Positions 55,097 through 63,208 of a stretch of 64,000 nt of DNA are shown piece by piece. Where the stretch lies: contig NZ_CP038255.1 of the NCBI RefSeq assembly GCF_004564135.1, positions 1,024,501 to 1,088,500 of the forward strand, given 5' to 3'. Source of the stretch: Terasakiella sp. SH-1. Lineage in GTDB: Bacteria > Pseudomonadota > Alphaproteobacteria > Rhodospirillales > Terasakiellaceae. Position 1 is the stretch's first letter, and every line of letters begins with the position of its first letter. A program made the position numbers and the translations under genes. The notes under the pieces are model-generated. The model worked only from the letters and a program-made list of their open reading frames with translations, was not told the origin of the DNA and searched no databases.

Positions 55097-56527
55097 TTGC
55101 CGCTAAGGTGTCTGATTTTAGGGTTTGGCCTGATTGGAATTATGTTGCTCTACTGTGTTGGCTTGGGACGTAGTTACCTTGCAACGATCATCAAAAATAT
55201 TGCTTCTGATTTTCTTTTTTTCTCAAACGATGACCTTGATGAAGAACGCAAGAAACATATGCACTTGTTGGGGGCAACGGGAGCCGGGAAGTCATGTGCA
55301 ATTGAATATTTCCTTGATGATAATATTCGAAAAAAACAAGGTTTTCTTTTGATTGAACCACATGGGGAACTCTCTGGCAGGGTGATTGCCAATAAACGTT
55401 TTCTCAAAGCATATCCAAAGCTTCTTCTGCTGGATTTTGACCAATCCCCACCAGCCTTCAATTTTTTTGCCCTACCTCTGCCTGAGAAAAATCCACAACA
55501 ATTTATCAATGGGCTGGCAAGTGATATCACCAGCGCGTTTGCAACCAACATGCAGCCTTCAATGACGGAGGCTCAATTCATTATGCTGCGAAACCTGTTT
55601 ATTGCCGGATTTTATATGAAGCAAGCAACCTTCTTGGATATTCTGGACTTACTTTCTGACAATGCAGCCCAAAAAGCTCAAGCCCTGTTACCCAGCTTAC
55701 CGACACCACCATTGCAGAACTATTTTCAACAAGATTTTTTGGCGGGAGATGCCAAACGAACTCGTCAGACTTTACGAGGAAGATTGAACAGCTTTGTTAT
55801 CCCCCGGCAAATGTATGAAAGTTTGTGCGCAAAGACCTGTGATATTGATTTTCGATCTGTTCTGGCAGAGGGAAAACATGTCATTCTCAAGGCTACGACC
55901 ACTACATTGGGGACGTTTGAGGCGGTTACGGTTGGGAACCTCATTCACAGTATTTTTGCGAAATATGTCTTTGAGCGATTGAAATGTGCCGAACAGCCCA
56001 AACCCTTCTTCGTTTATTTTGATGAAGCTCAGTATTACATGAACGAAACCGTTGAGCGTTGCCTGACAGGTGCCAGAAAGACAGGGGTGAGCTATACGCT
56101 TGCTCATCATGAATTGGGGCAAGTAGGCATGTCCGCTTCTGCGCAACGCACGATCATCAATAATACGAATGTCAAAATATATGGTTCCCTCAAATGGAAA
56201 GACATGAAGGAAGCAGCCGATATTTTAGGACTGGATGATAGGTGCCGGCTTTCAAAACTGAAGCCAGGTCATTTCTTTATTAAGGCTGGAAGAAAAGAGA
56301 GTTTCTATAAACATTTTCCTGCACGATTTTCGATCAAGAAAGCAGGGTTCGGACGGGGCTGGTTTATCAACGCTTATGCGAAGTCACATGAAACGAAAAA
56401 CATGCTGAAACGTATCATGAAAAAACCGTCTCCTCCCATGTATGAAAAGACAGTAGATCGTCCACTGCCACCAAAAACTAAACCATTTAACTTTAATCCT
56501 CATGGGAACATGCCTTTCTCATCGTGA
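55097..56527 (+). CDS. Membrane-anchored TraD/VirD4/HerA-like P-loop ATPase
   Basis: A 476-residue protein with a hydrophobic N-terminus (residues about 4-25) and a DNA-translocase-type ATPase domain. Walker A is GATGAGKS at 59-66, followed by LLIEPHGELSGRVI typical of coupling proteins and phage/plasmid TraD-like ATPases. Walker B is FFVYFDEAQ with D309-E310, and a sensor-like GARKTGVSYTLAHHELGQ follows. The TTG start is doubtful: the open frame extends 15 codons upstream through further hydrophobic residues (NPFIGWLLLL) without an ATG, so the true start may be a rare codon or have suffered a frameshift. No relaxase or type IV secretion gene is near. It converges with a 28-base overlap on a coiled-coil gene. 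Confidence 0.8.
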   Translation: MPLRCLILGFGLIGIMLLYCVGLGRSYLATIIKNIASDFLFFSNDDLDEERKKHMHLLGATGAGKSCAIEYFLDDNIRKKQGFLLIEPHGELSGRVIANKRFLKAYPKLLLLDFDQSPPAFNFFALPLPEKNPQQFINGLASDITSAFATNMQPSMTEAQFIMLRNLFIAGFYMKQATFLDILDLLSDNAAQKAQALLPSLPTPPLQNYFQQDFLAGDAKRTRQTLRGRLNSFVIPRQMYESLCAKTCDIDFRSVLAEGKHVILKATTTTLGTFEAVTVGNLIHSIFAKYVFERLKCAEQPKPFFVYFDEAQYYMNETVERCLTGARKTGVSYTLAHHELGQVGMSASAQRTIINNTNVKIYGSLKWKDMKEAADILGLDDRCRLSKLKPGHFFIKAGRKESFYKHFPARFSIKKAGFGRGWFINAYAKSHETKNMLKRIMKKPSPPMYEKTVDRPLPPKTKPFNFNPHGNMPFSS

Positions 56528-57141
56528 TCTGGTGATCCTGTTGCACCTTCAGGACAAAGTGAGCCTGACCATCTCTCAAATTCATCGCTTGTGTTTTCAG
56601 GTGTTGGGACGGGACAGTGTCTATAAAGGAATATGGCACTGGCAATTAAAGCTTCAGAATCTTGTAATTTTGCTTGCTCGCGCGCGATTTCTAAATCTGC
56701 CTTGAGAGTAATTTTTGCCATTTCCTCGGCTTGCTTGTGAAGAAGGATAAGCCGTTTTTCTTCTCTTTCGCATTCATATTTTTTGCCTTGTTCTAAGACG
56801 TTTTCGCGGTTAATCCATGCTTGTTCTTCAGCCTCTAAAATCTTGAGCTGTAGTTCATGGCCAATACGCATAATTTCAGGCTGCATTTGTGCTTGCAGCT
56901 CGGCTATGTAAACCTTTGAGGCTTCGTATCGCTCTTTAGCGTCTTGTCTGTCTTGGGCTATTTGATATTGCTGCTCTACAGCACGCTTTTTAATAGCTGT
57001 TGCTTCGTCTATTTTGGCTTGTCGCTCTTCGAAATGTCTTTCTTTTTGTTGGCGGTCTAGAGCCTCTTTATTGCTTTTTTGTTCTAAGCGCATTTCAGTT
57101 AATGCGCGTTGATGTTTTGCGCTATCAGGATCGTAAACCAT
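56500..57141 (-). CDS. Charged coiled-coil protein, downstream gene of a three-gene cluster
   Basis: A 213-residue, highly charged protein predicted to be almost one long helix (residues about 5-165, rich in Glu, Lys, Arg and Gln), ending in a Pro/Gly/Asp tail with HCPVPTPENTSDEFERWSG. GAGG precedes its ATG by 7 bases. It overlaps the upstream gene at 57125 by 17 bases and its 3' end overlaps the convergent ATPase gene by 28 bases. No family is recognised. Overlap on both sides suggests a compact functional unit with its neighbours. Confidence 0.65.
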   Translation of the reverse strand: MVYDPDSAKHQRALTEMRLEQKSNKEALDRQQKERHFEERQAKIDEATAIKKRAVEQQYQIAQDRQDAKERYEASKVYIAELQAQMQPEIMRIGHELQLKILEAEEQAWINRENVLEQGKKYECEREEKRLILLHKQAEEMAKITLKADLEIAREQAKLQDSEALIASAIFLYRHCPVPTPENTSDEFERWSGSLCPEGATGSPDHDEKGMFP

Positions 57142-57511
57142 TATTTACCTCATCGTGTGCGGCCATTGCTTTACGCAAAATACTATCACGGATATTATTT
57201 ATATTTTCAGTGACATTTTCCCAAGGTTCGTAATCTGGGTCACTTAATAAATCGCTTTCGTCTTTTGCAAATTGGTGAATTTTAGCAATATCTTTATAAA
57301 CAGAACCGTACCTTTTTATCCAATAAGACAAATATCTTATTTTATCATGCTCATAAGGTTCGGTCTGGTGTGCCATTGCGGTTAAATGGCCTACGTTGTA
57401 ATCAACTTGGTCTTCCGCCACAAAACAAGCGTTCTGTAACGCTAAAATACTGTCTAAAATTTCCAATTTTTTTTCAGATTTTTCAAGTTGTCGTTGTTGG
57501 AATTCTTCCAC
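57125..57511 (-). CDS. Hypothetical small protein in coiled-coil cluster
   Basis: A 128-residue soluble protein starting with GTG. It opens with a coiled-coil-like helix (QQRQLEKSEKKLEILDSIL) and continues with a compact segment containing VGHLTAMAHQTEP and YLSYWIKRYG. No domain is recognised. Its 3' end runs 17 bases into the next gene, so the two are probably co-translated. The start codon is uncertain. Confidence 0.55.
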   Translation of the reverse strand: MEEFQQRQLEKSEKKLEILDSILALQNACFVAEDQVDYNVGHLTAMAHQTEPYEHDKIRYLSYWIKRYGSVYKDIAKIHQFAKDESDLLSDPDYEPWENVTENINNIRDSILRKAMAAHDEVNNGLRS

Positions 57512-57565
57512 AATAGCATAGTTAAATTATGCAATATATTAGCAAGAATTAATATAAAGGTAAAC

Positions 57566-58570
57566 CTATTCTTCCCCAAGTTTCATAATTTCATTTTTCA
57601 TGTTTTCAAATTCACTCAATCCCGAAGCTTGAGAGAGATTATTTTCAAAAGCTTGTCTATCTGCATCGGCTTGTTTTTGGGCAAAGGCTTTTTGGCCTTG
57701 TTCACTTCGAATTTGTTTTATTTCTGTTACAAGCTCTGAGATTTCATCTTTTAATACTCTGTTGGCTCGTTCTTCTTCATCAAAAAATACTTCTTGGTAA
57801 ATTTCAAATGCTTTTGGCCAATCATCAGGATTATATTTATCCAAATTAAAAATGCGGCCTGTAAGGTCACGATTATATGCTGCTATTTCGCGTTCTTTTT
57901 GAATTTTTTGTTCTTCTTCAGCCTTAATTCGAGCTTCTTCTTCTCGTTTTTTGCGTTCCTGTTCAGCTTTAACTTTAGCTTCATGTTCTCGTTTTTGTTG
58001 TTCTAATATAGCCTGTCCTCTAGCTTTTTCCTCTCGATTTTTTCGATCTTGTTCGGCTTTAACTCTGTCTGCTTCTTCTCGTTTTTTCCGATCTTGTTCA
58101 GCTTTAATTTTAGATTCTTTTTCTCGTTTTTTCTCTTCCCGTTCAGCCTTAATTCGAGCTTCTTGATCTTTTTGTTGATCTCGTACTCTTTGGCGTTCTT
58201 CTTCTAGCCGTTCAATTTTAGGGTACATTTCGCAACACTTGCTGAGAATTTGTCGAGTGTAGTAGTCAAAGCATTTAGTAAATTCAAAAATGCAATATTC
58301 TATAATGGGAATATGAGGCTCGGATATTCGATAAGTTCCGTCCATAAATTTACTAATCCCACCTGTGCGCATTCTATTACCGTACAAGCAAGCTAATAAA
58401 TCTTCTAATTCTTCCTGTTTTTGGTTCTTGCGTGTATTGAAAAGTTTGTCACTTACCCCTTTGGTTCTCTCTTTTCGGCCAATTTCTTCTTTAATTTTCA
58501 TTTTGGAGGGGATGTGATACCTAATTCTTTCGCTCAACTCTTCATAAGTTGTGTAATCTTCAATATCCAT
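57566..58570 (-). CDS. Protein with long charged helical repeat region
   Basis: A 334-residue protein with a good AGGAGG ribosome site. The N-terminal 125 residues form a globular, unrecognised domain (HIPSKMKIKEEIGRKER; LACLYGNRMRTGGISKF; CIFEFTKCFDYYTRQIL). Residues about 135-225 are made of roughly 15-residue repeats of the KAEQERKKREEEARI type, a likely single alpha-helix or coiled coil. The C-terminus (about 235-334) resumes a compact helical domain with FEIYQEVFFDEEERANRVL. It is the first gene of the minus-strand cluster 58570-56500. Function unknown; the rod-like region could span or scaffold a complex. Confidence 0.7.
   Translation of the reverse strand: MDIEDYTTYEELSERIRYHIPSKMKIKEEIGRKERTKGVSDKLFNTRKNQKQEELEDLLACLYGNRMRTGGISKFMDGTYRISEPHIPIIEYCIFEFTKCFDYYTRQILSKCCEMYPKIERLEEERQRVRDQQKDQEARIKAEREEKKREKESKIKAEQDRKKREEADRVKAEQDRKNREEKARGQAILEQQKREHEAKVKAEQERKKREEEARIKAEEEQKIQKEREIAAYNRDLTGRIFNLDKYNPDDWPKAFEIYQEVFFDEEERANRVLKDEISELVTEIKQIRSEQGQKAFAQKQADADRQAFENNLSQASGLSEFENMKNEIMKLGEE
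57895..58160 (-). repeat. Short tandem repeats coding for a charged helix
   Basis: About six imperfect 45-base units encode (I/V)KAEQ(D/E)RKKREEEAR-like 15-residue blocks. The DNA units (for example TTTTTCGATCTTGTTC on the plus strand) are similar enough to recombine, so the helix length may vary between strains. Boundaries are approximate. Confidence 0.6.
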
Positions 58571-58632
58571 AACGACTAGCCCTCCTGCATTTTTTTGATT
58601 ACAATAGAAGCAGATATTAGTAAGGTTTTATT

Positions 58633-58905
58633 ATGGGTACAATTGCTATTTCAGATAATGCAGCATATCAACTGCAAGAGCTATCAGAGCTTACACATGA
58701 AGCACCAGAAGAAGCTTTAGCTCATGCTATTGAAGAACGTCTAGACGTTCAACGTTGGCAAGTGCATCAAGTACAAGAGGCTGTAGAACGCGCTGACAAT
58801 GGCGGGAAATTTATAAGTAATGATGCAATGGGTGCGTGGGTGCGTTCTCTTGGTACAGATAACGAGCTCCCAAGTCCGAAAGCTACTCTAAACCGTAACG
58901 ACTAA
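58633..58905 (+). CDS. RHH-type antitoxin of a type II toxin-antitoxin pair
   Basis: A 90-residue protein with a ribbon-helix-helix-like N-terminus (TIAISDNAAYQLQELSELTHEAPEEALAHAIEE) and the tail typical of CopG/ParD-like antitoxins paired with RelE/ParE toxins (VEAD-type helix, then GGKFISNDAMGAWVRSLG). It ends 5 bases before the toxin gene. It would neutralise the toxin and repress the operon. AAGG lies 8 bases upstream of the ATG. Confidence 0.82.
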   Translation: MGTIAISDNAAYQLQELSELTHEAPEEALAHAIEERLDVQRWQVHQVQEAVERADNGGKFISNDAMGAWVRSLGTDNELPSPKATLNRND

Positions 58906-58910
58906 ATTCG

Positions 58911-59192
58911 ATGCGTGTATTATGGTTAGAAGGCGCAGAGAGCGACCTTAAGAGCATTTATGAATATATTGCCGCTGAAAATCCTTCAGCGGCTGTTTTC
59001 GTTGTGCAAACAATTTATGAAAAGGGCAGTAACCTTGAACAGTTCCCAGAAATGGGAAAGGTTGGAAAAGTTGAGGGCACAAGGGAACTTATTATTGCCG
59101 ATCTACCTTATATGATCCCGTATCGCATTATGGGAGAAACAGTTGAAATCTTGCGTGTTCTCCATACCTCACGAAAATTCCCCAATATTTAA
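58911..59192 (+). CDS. RelE/ParE-family toxin
   Basis: A 93-residue protein of the RelE/ParE superfamily: LWLEGAESDLKSIYEYIAAENPSAA at the N-terminus, then NLEQFPEMGKVG, GTRELIIADLPYMIPYRI and the C-terminal strand VEILRVLHTSRKFP. These segments fit ParE (gyrase poison) better than ribosome-dependent RelE, though the target cannot be decided by eye. With the antitoxin upstream it forms a stabilisation module for the island. Confidence 0.88.
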   Translation: MRVLWLEGAESDLKSIYEYIAAENPSAAVFVVQTIYEKGSNLEQFPEMGKVGKVEGTRELIIADLPYMIPYRIMGETVEILRVLHTSRKFPNI

Positions 59193-59193
59193 A

Positions 59194-59231
59194 TTAAAAA
59201 GGGATGATTGAGTGTGCACCTCAACCATCCC
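59194..59231 (-). terminator. Intrinsic terminator of the AlpA-like gene
   Basis: On the minus strand GGGATGGTTGAG pairs with CTCAATCATCCC (one mismatched-type pair) and is followed by TTTTTAATTT. It lies just past the AlpA-like stop, immediately after the toxin stop on the opposite strand. Confidence 0.7.
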
Positions 59232-59237
59232 AGCCCC

Positions 59238-59465
59238 TCAGAAGGAAGCGTTCAAGTCATTGGACGCATCACGAGCGTTGAGGCGTTGCATAATCCATTC
59301 ATCAATCTCTGACAGCACCCACGCAACCCGATTTGCGCCTAGTCGAACCCTTTTGGGAAAATGACCTGCTGCTTCGAGCCGTGCAATGTGTTGAGGCGTG
59401 TATGGAATACCGCAAATAGTTCTCAACTCCTTCTTTGATACGAGCCTGTTTTTAAACTTTGACAT
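59238..59465 (-). CDS. AlpA-family helix-turn-helix regulator
   Basis: A 75-residue DNA-binding protein of the AlpA/MerR-like class found in P4-type islands: NRLVSKKELRTICGIPYTP at the N-terminus, then HIARLEAAGHFPKRVRLGANRVAWVLSEIDEWI. The ATG at 59465 (MSKFKNRL) is chosen because GGGAG lies 7 bases upstream; an earlier in-frame ATG (59534) would run through the leader hairpins. AlpA proteins activate integrase or excision genes. Here it may control the island, perhaps with its own leader structures as a switch. Confidence 0.85.
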   Translation of the reverse strand: MSKFKNRLVSKKELRTICGIPYTPQHIARLEAAGHFPKRVRLGANRVAWVLSEIDEWIMQRLNARDASNDLNASF

Positions 59466-59472
59466 CGGATTT

Positions 59473-59501
59473 CTCCCTTTAGGGAGGCATCGCGATGCCT
59501 C
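59473..59501 (-). promoter_or_regulatory. Two mutually exclusive leader hairpins before the AlpA-like gene
   Basis: On the minus strand GAGGCAT-CGCG-ATGCCTC (59501-59484) is a perfect palindrome, and CTCCC-TAAA-GGGAG (59486-59473) is a second stem-loop. They share the three bases CTC (59484-59486), so both cannot form fully at once. The second buries the GGGAG ribosome site of the AlpA-like gene; the first would free it. The first could alternatively be a protein operator. Confidence 0.5.
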
Positions 59502-59683
59502 AGTGTGGAAACAAGCCGCACCGGATAGGCTCAAAGATAGTATTTCCGTTTTTTATTGAAGTCTAGAATTGTATGAAATTCTTTTTTTGTTCTGTATATT
59601 GATTATATTCCTATACCTGCCTATTTCCCATTTGATCACTTCAGAAAGTGGTCTGTTTTTCATAACGGCAGGATACAGGGAAA

Positions 59684-61483
59684 ATGAGTTTTTCAGATAT
59701 GTTCAAAGGGTTTAAAGACTTTTTTACAGTCGATAATCCCGTTTCGTCTACATCGTTTGGGATGTCTAACGATGTGGTTAAAACACAAAATGCCTTGGGA
59801 GAGTTGGGGCATTTAAATGAATACACTCCCGATATTGGAGAAGGCTTGAAAAGTTTTCAGGCTGAACAAGGTTTGCAAGTCGATGGGTTAATGAACCCCG
59901 GCGGCGAAACCGAAAATGCCTTAAGTCAAACTCTGGCAAGTCAGGGTATTGGCAATACGGATTTATTGGCAAAGTCAGACAGTCCATTGCCTTCAAATGT
60001 AACGGTGACGAAACCCACCAGTTCAAAACCTGATCAGAAGTCTTGGACGGCTTCTGCATCATTTGGTGAGCCTAAAAATCCGAGACCGACACCCAAAGCA
60101 AAGATTGATCCCATAACAGGTTTGGTTGATCCGTTGGCACAAGCGCCGAAAGGGAAGATGCCAACCGCCAAACAATGGGAAGAAGTTGCCAAACTTCAAA
60201 AGCAGAAAGCCAAGACCGCGATTGTTCCAGAAGGCAAGACCGTTCAGCAACGTATCTCTTCCATGATGTTTGACCCGCGATACCAGGACAAAAATGATAC
60301 GAGGTTGCGTGATCATGTGGTGAAGCAGTTTGAGAAAGCTTACCCCGGCACACTTCAATTCGATGAAACAGGAAAGATGGTTCAGCCGCAGTCGGTTATC
60401 AAACCGGAACAAGTTGAACCTTACGATCCAAACGGAGAATTGAAGATACAGGAGCAGAGCCATGACCAAGGGCAAACGGATTATGTACAGGGCATACCGA
60501 ATGAGTTGCCCCAGCGAGATCAAACGACTTCAGCAAATGCAAATCAGACAGGACGAGTTGATTACCCGCAAGCTGCGAATGTCCGATCAGCCACCGCAAA
60601 ATCATCTGATCAACTGGCCTCTGATATCCCTCTCAATGCAGATGCTTTGAAGGATGCCAAAGGGTATGGTTTGGAACAAGCTGAACAAAGTAATTCCTAT
60701 CAGGTTACACAAGTTTCTCAAACAGGTGTGATGAGTGATGCTCAAAACAATAATCCATCCCATGATTTGGGTCATGGTGGGCGTGATAAAGTTATTGAGA
60801 CATACGAGTATCTCAAAGACCTTCAGGCAACTGACAGTGAAGCTTATAGCAAACTTCCTGATCATGTGAAAAATGCCAATGAAAAATATTGGTATGTGAT
60901 GCGCTCTACTGATCCTGAGTTCGCAGGTTTAGATGCCAAACAAAAGCTCGAAAGAGCTCTCCGTATTTCAAATGCAGAGGCGGCTTTATCCGAATATCCG
61001 CTTAAGTTCAAACGCGATCATATCAAAACAGTAACAAAAGTTGCTAAGGGACTTTCTGGAATAGTTGGTGACAAAAAAAGTATGGAAGAAGCTGACCATA
61101 AAAGAAATGAGCTTCTTGATAATAATAAAATTTCACCAAATTATGAAGGTGAGATGCCACCGGATATTGAAAGTAAAATTATTGGTGATGTTCCTATTCT
61201 GGGACATGCAGCAACTGCCAGTGATGAGTATTTAAAGGCGGTTAAGGCGGGTGTTCCTGAGTGGCTTGCCAAAACTCAAGGGGTTGCTGTTGCATTATCT
61301 GGTGATATTGGAAAAAAAGCCCTTAAATATCTTAGCGATGCAGCACAGAATAAGCTTGGGAAAAGCCTAAAAGAGCTTACCTCGGATGAGGTCAATCTTC
61401 TTATCCAACAAGGCACGCCCAAGGCTGCACAAGAAGGTGTGAAGCAGGTTTTTGATTATATTGGTAAGCAACTTAAAGATTAA
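59684..61483 (+). CDS. Large protein with N-terminal peptidoglycan-binding-like domain
   Basis: A 599-residue protein without signal peptide. Residues about 30-80 resemble a PG_binding_1 domain (VVKTQNALGELGHL; LKSFQAEQGLQVDGLMNPGG). A Pro/Ser/Gln-rich disordered region follows (about 95-345), then a helical part (about 355-480). The C-terminus (about 490-599) begins GDVPILGHAATASDEYLKAVKAG and ends in a compact helical segment. This modular layout is reminiscent of phage or polymorphic-toxin effectors, but no toxin motif or immunity gene is certain. It is divergent from the AlpA-like gene. Confidence 0.7.
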   Translation: MSFSDMFKGFKDFFTVDNPVSSTSFGMSNDVVKTQNALGELGHLNEYTPDIGEGLKSFQAEQGLQVDGLMNPGGETENALSQTLASQGIGNTDLLAKSDSPLPSNVTVTKPTSSKPDQKSWTASASFGEPKNPRPTPKAKIDPITGLVDPLAQAPKGKMPTAKQWEEVAKLQKQKAKTAIVPEGKTVQQRISSMMFDPRYQDKNDTRLRDHVVKQFEKAYPGTLQFDETGKMVQPQSVIKPEQVEPYDPNGELKIQEQSHDQGQTDYVQGIPNELPQRDQTTSANANQTGRVDYPQAANVRSATAKSSDQLASDIPLNADALKDAKGYGLEQAEQSNSYQVTQVSQTGVMSDAQNNNPSHDLGHGGRDKVIETYEYLKDLQATDSEAYSKLPDHVKNANEKYWYVMRSTDPEFAGLDAKQKLERALRISNAEAALSEYPLKFKRDHIKTVTKVAKGLSGIVGDKKSMEEADHKRNELLDNNKISPNYEGEMPPDIESKIIGDVPILGHAATASDEYLKAVKAGVPEWLAKTQGVAVALSGDIGKKALKYLSDAAQNKLGKSLKELTSDEVNLLIQQGTPKAAQEGVKQVFDYIGKQLKD

Positions 61484-61515
61484 CCACCGCTTCCTATGAT
61501 TTGATTGGCGGCACA

Positions 61516-61546
61516 GAAACAGGGCGTTCTTGGAACGCCCTGTTTC
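61516..61546. terminator. Very strong bidirectional hairpin between convergent genes
   Basis: GAAACAGGGCGTTC and GAACGCCCTGTTTC form a perfect 14-pair stem with a TTG loop, 32 bases past the stop of the peptidoglycan-binding-like gene and 42 bases past the end of the opposite gene. T-rich bases within the stem ends can serve both strands. It is the strongest hairpin seen in the window. Confidence 0.7.
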
Positions 61547-61588
61547 AATATATGAGAAACATAGTTTATTGGGATGTAATAGTTAAAT

Positions 61589-63031
61589 CTAGCTGATCGT
61601 AATTGATTGAATAACATATTTATCTTTAGATTTTACCATAACAATCCGAACATTATGATCGCTATAGTTGATGTCATTTACTGCAATTTTTAACTTGCCC
61701 TTTGCAAAATGAGCTTCCCATTTATTGAATGAATTAGGTACAGGTTCTAAGCTGGTCCAAGAACTGTCATTATTAAATGATACAGCCGTTTGGTAGTCAG
61801 TTGGAGTGAATTTTTGATCAACCTTCGCTACAATAACTTTCCCACTATCATCCAAAATTTCGGGAGTGAGAATCTTTGTTTTTTTAGGGAGGTAATCGGT
61901 AATGTCTTCTTCCATTGAGCTTTGCGAAAGGAACATGGACATTTCTCGACAATGACCTGTATTACAATTTTCAATTCCCTTGAGTTTTCGTAATGGCCTC
62001 TTTGGTGTAGATTCGATCAAGCTCCAACTGGAGTTGTCAAGTTTTCTATAGTGAGCCATACTTAATTGCGCGGTTATATTTCCCTGAGAATCTTTCACAC
62101 CTTGGATTCCTAGTGTTGCCCAATTGTCAATAGCTCGAGCAAGCAAGAGTACTTTGTCTGCATAGACCAATGGCATATCTGAAATATATGTGGAAAATGC
62201 CCTTAATTGGTTGAATAAAGGTTGAATGCCCGTTTCGGAAAGGTTGTTGTCGACTTCAATTAGAGAAATTTTCCACACATTCAGTCTGTTGTCTTTAAAT
62301 TCATCAAGTGCAGAATTGAGTTCTTTGTCGACAAAATAGCCTTTATTTTTGCTAAAATTAACAGTCATAATAGGCTGAACGGTTTTTCCATTATTCGCAG
62401 GAATTCCAAAGGTGATTGTGTCTTTGTTTATGTTCTCTGGTAATAAAACAAAAGTGGTCTCCATCTTTTTATTGTCCGATGGCCACATATCTTCGATTAA
62501 ATCGACAAGCATTGTTGAGATGCCGAGTGCTTCATCAGCCTTTGCTGCTGTGATCCCTCCAAAAAGTTCTGTAGCACCAATCATTTTTTTTATTAAATCG
62601 GCCTTAGCTTCATTCTCCCAGTAGTGAACCACAAGCTTCAGTTTTGGAGGGGTGTTGGGGTTATAGGCGTAGTTTCTTAACAAAGGAAAACTGATTTTGT
62701 CTTTCAGTGTAGCAATATTGTTAATGTCATAATTGTTAGACGATTTTGCAGAATACATGAAAAGTGGGATTTTTACCGTATTGTCCCCTTGTATGTATTC
62801 CACGTAAATCAATCCATATTTTGCATCACGTCCCCATAAACGATCCCACCAAGAAGGAGCGTCAGTTTTTGGTTCAGACAAAGAAGTAATATTGATATTC
62901 AAATATTCATATTTGTGATTAAAATTGAAATCGTTTGTACCTTGTGAAGTAACGTTTATTTTCTCGACTGCATAAGCGGGTAGTGAAAATAAAACTCCAA
63001 TTAATAAAAAGAGCTTGATCATTTTAGACAT
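61589..63031 (-). CDS. Secreted hypothetical protein
   Basis: A 480-residue exported protein with a typical signal peptide (MSKMIKLFLLIGVLFSLPAYA, cleaved before VEK). The mature part is mostly beta-rich with aromatic residues (WWDRLWGRDAKYGLIYVEYI) and no recognised domain. One pair of cysteines (NCNTGHC) lies near residue 358. Position within the island, between a peptidoglycan-binding-domain protein and a Sel1-repeat protein, hints at an envelope function, but no partner is proven. Confidence 0.7.
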   Translation of the reverse strand: MSKMIKLFLLIGVLFSLPAYAVEKINVTSQGTNDFNFNHKYEYLNINITSLSEPKTDAPSWWDRLWGRDAKYGLIYVEYIQGDNTVKIPLFMYSAKSSNNYDINNIATLKDKISFPLLRNYAYNPNTPPKLKLVVHYWENEAKADLIKKMIGATELFGGITAAKADEALGISTMLVDLIEDMWPSDNKKMETTFVLLPENINKDTITFGIPANNGKTVQPIMTVNFSKNKGYFVDKELNSALDEFKDNRLNVWKISLIEVDNNLSETGIQPLFNQLRAFSTYISDMPLVYADKVLLLARAIDNWATLGIQGVKDSQGNITAQLSMAHYRKLDNSSWSLIESTPKRPLRKLKGIENCNTGHCREMSMFLSQSSMEEDITDYLPKKTKILTPEILDDSGKVIVAKVDQKFTPTDYQTAVSFNNDSSWTSLEPVPNSFNKWEAHFAKGKLKIAVNDINYSDHNVRIVMVKSKDKYVIQSITIS

Positions 63032-63208
63032 TGTGCATCCCCATTTTCTACTGTGCTAGTAAGTCGGCAGGTACTCTTTTTATGATTATTATGCGGTAAA
63101 TATTATCACTATACGAGTATAAAGCAATCAATGAATATGGAGTGGTGTTTATCACTACTTATGGGAAGTGCTTGTGTGTCGAGCCTAATTCTCAATCATT
63201 AGGGGAGC

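Noticed and set aside
55097-56527. Conjugation locus based on the TraD/VirD4-like ATPase
   Set aside because: No relaxase, VirB4 or mating-pair genes occur in the window, so the ATPase alone does not support conjugation.
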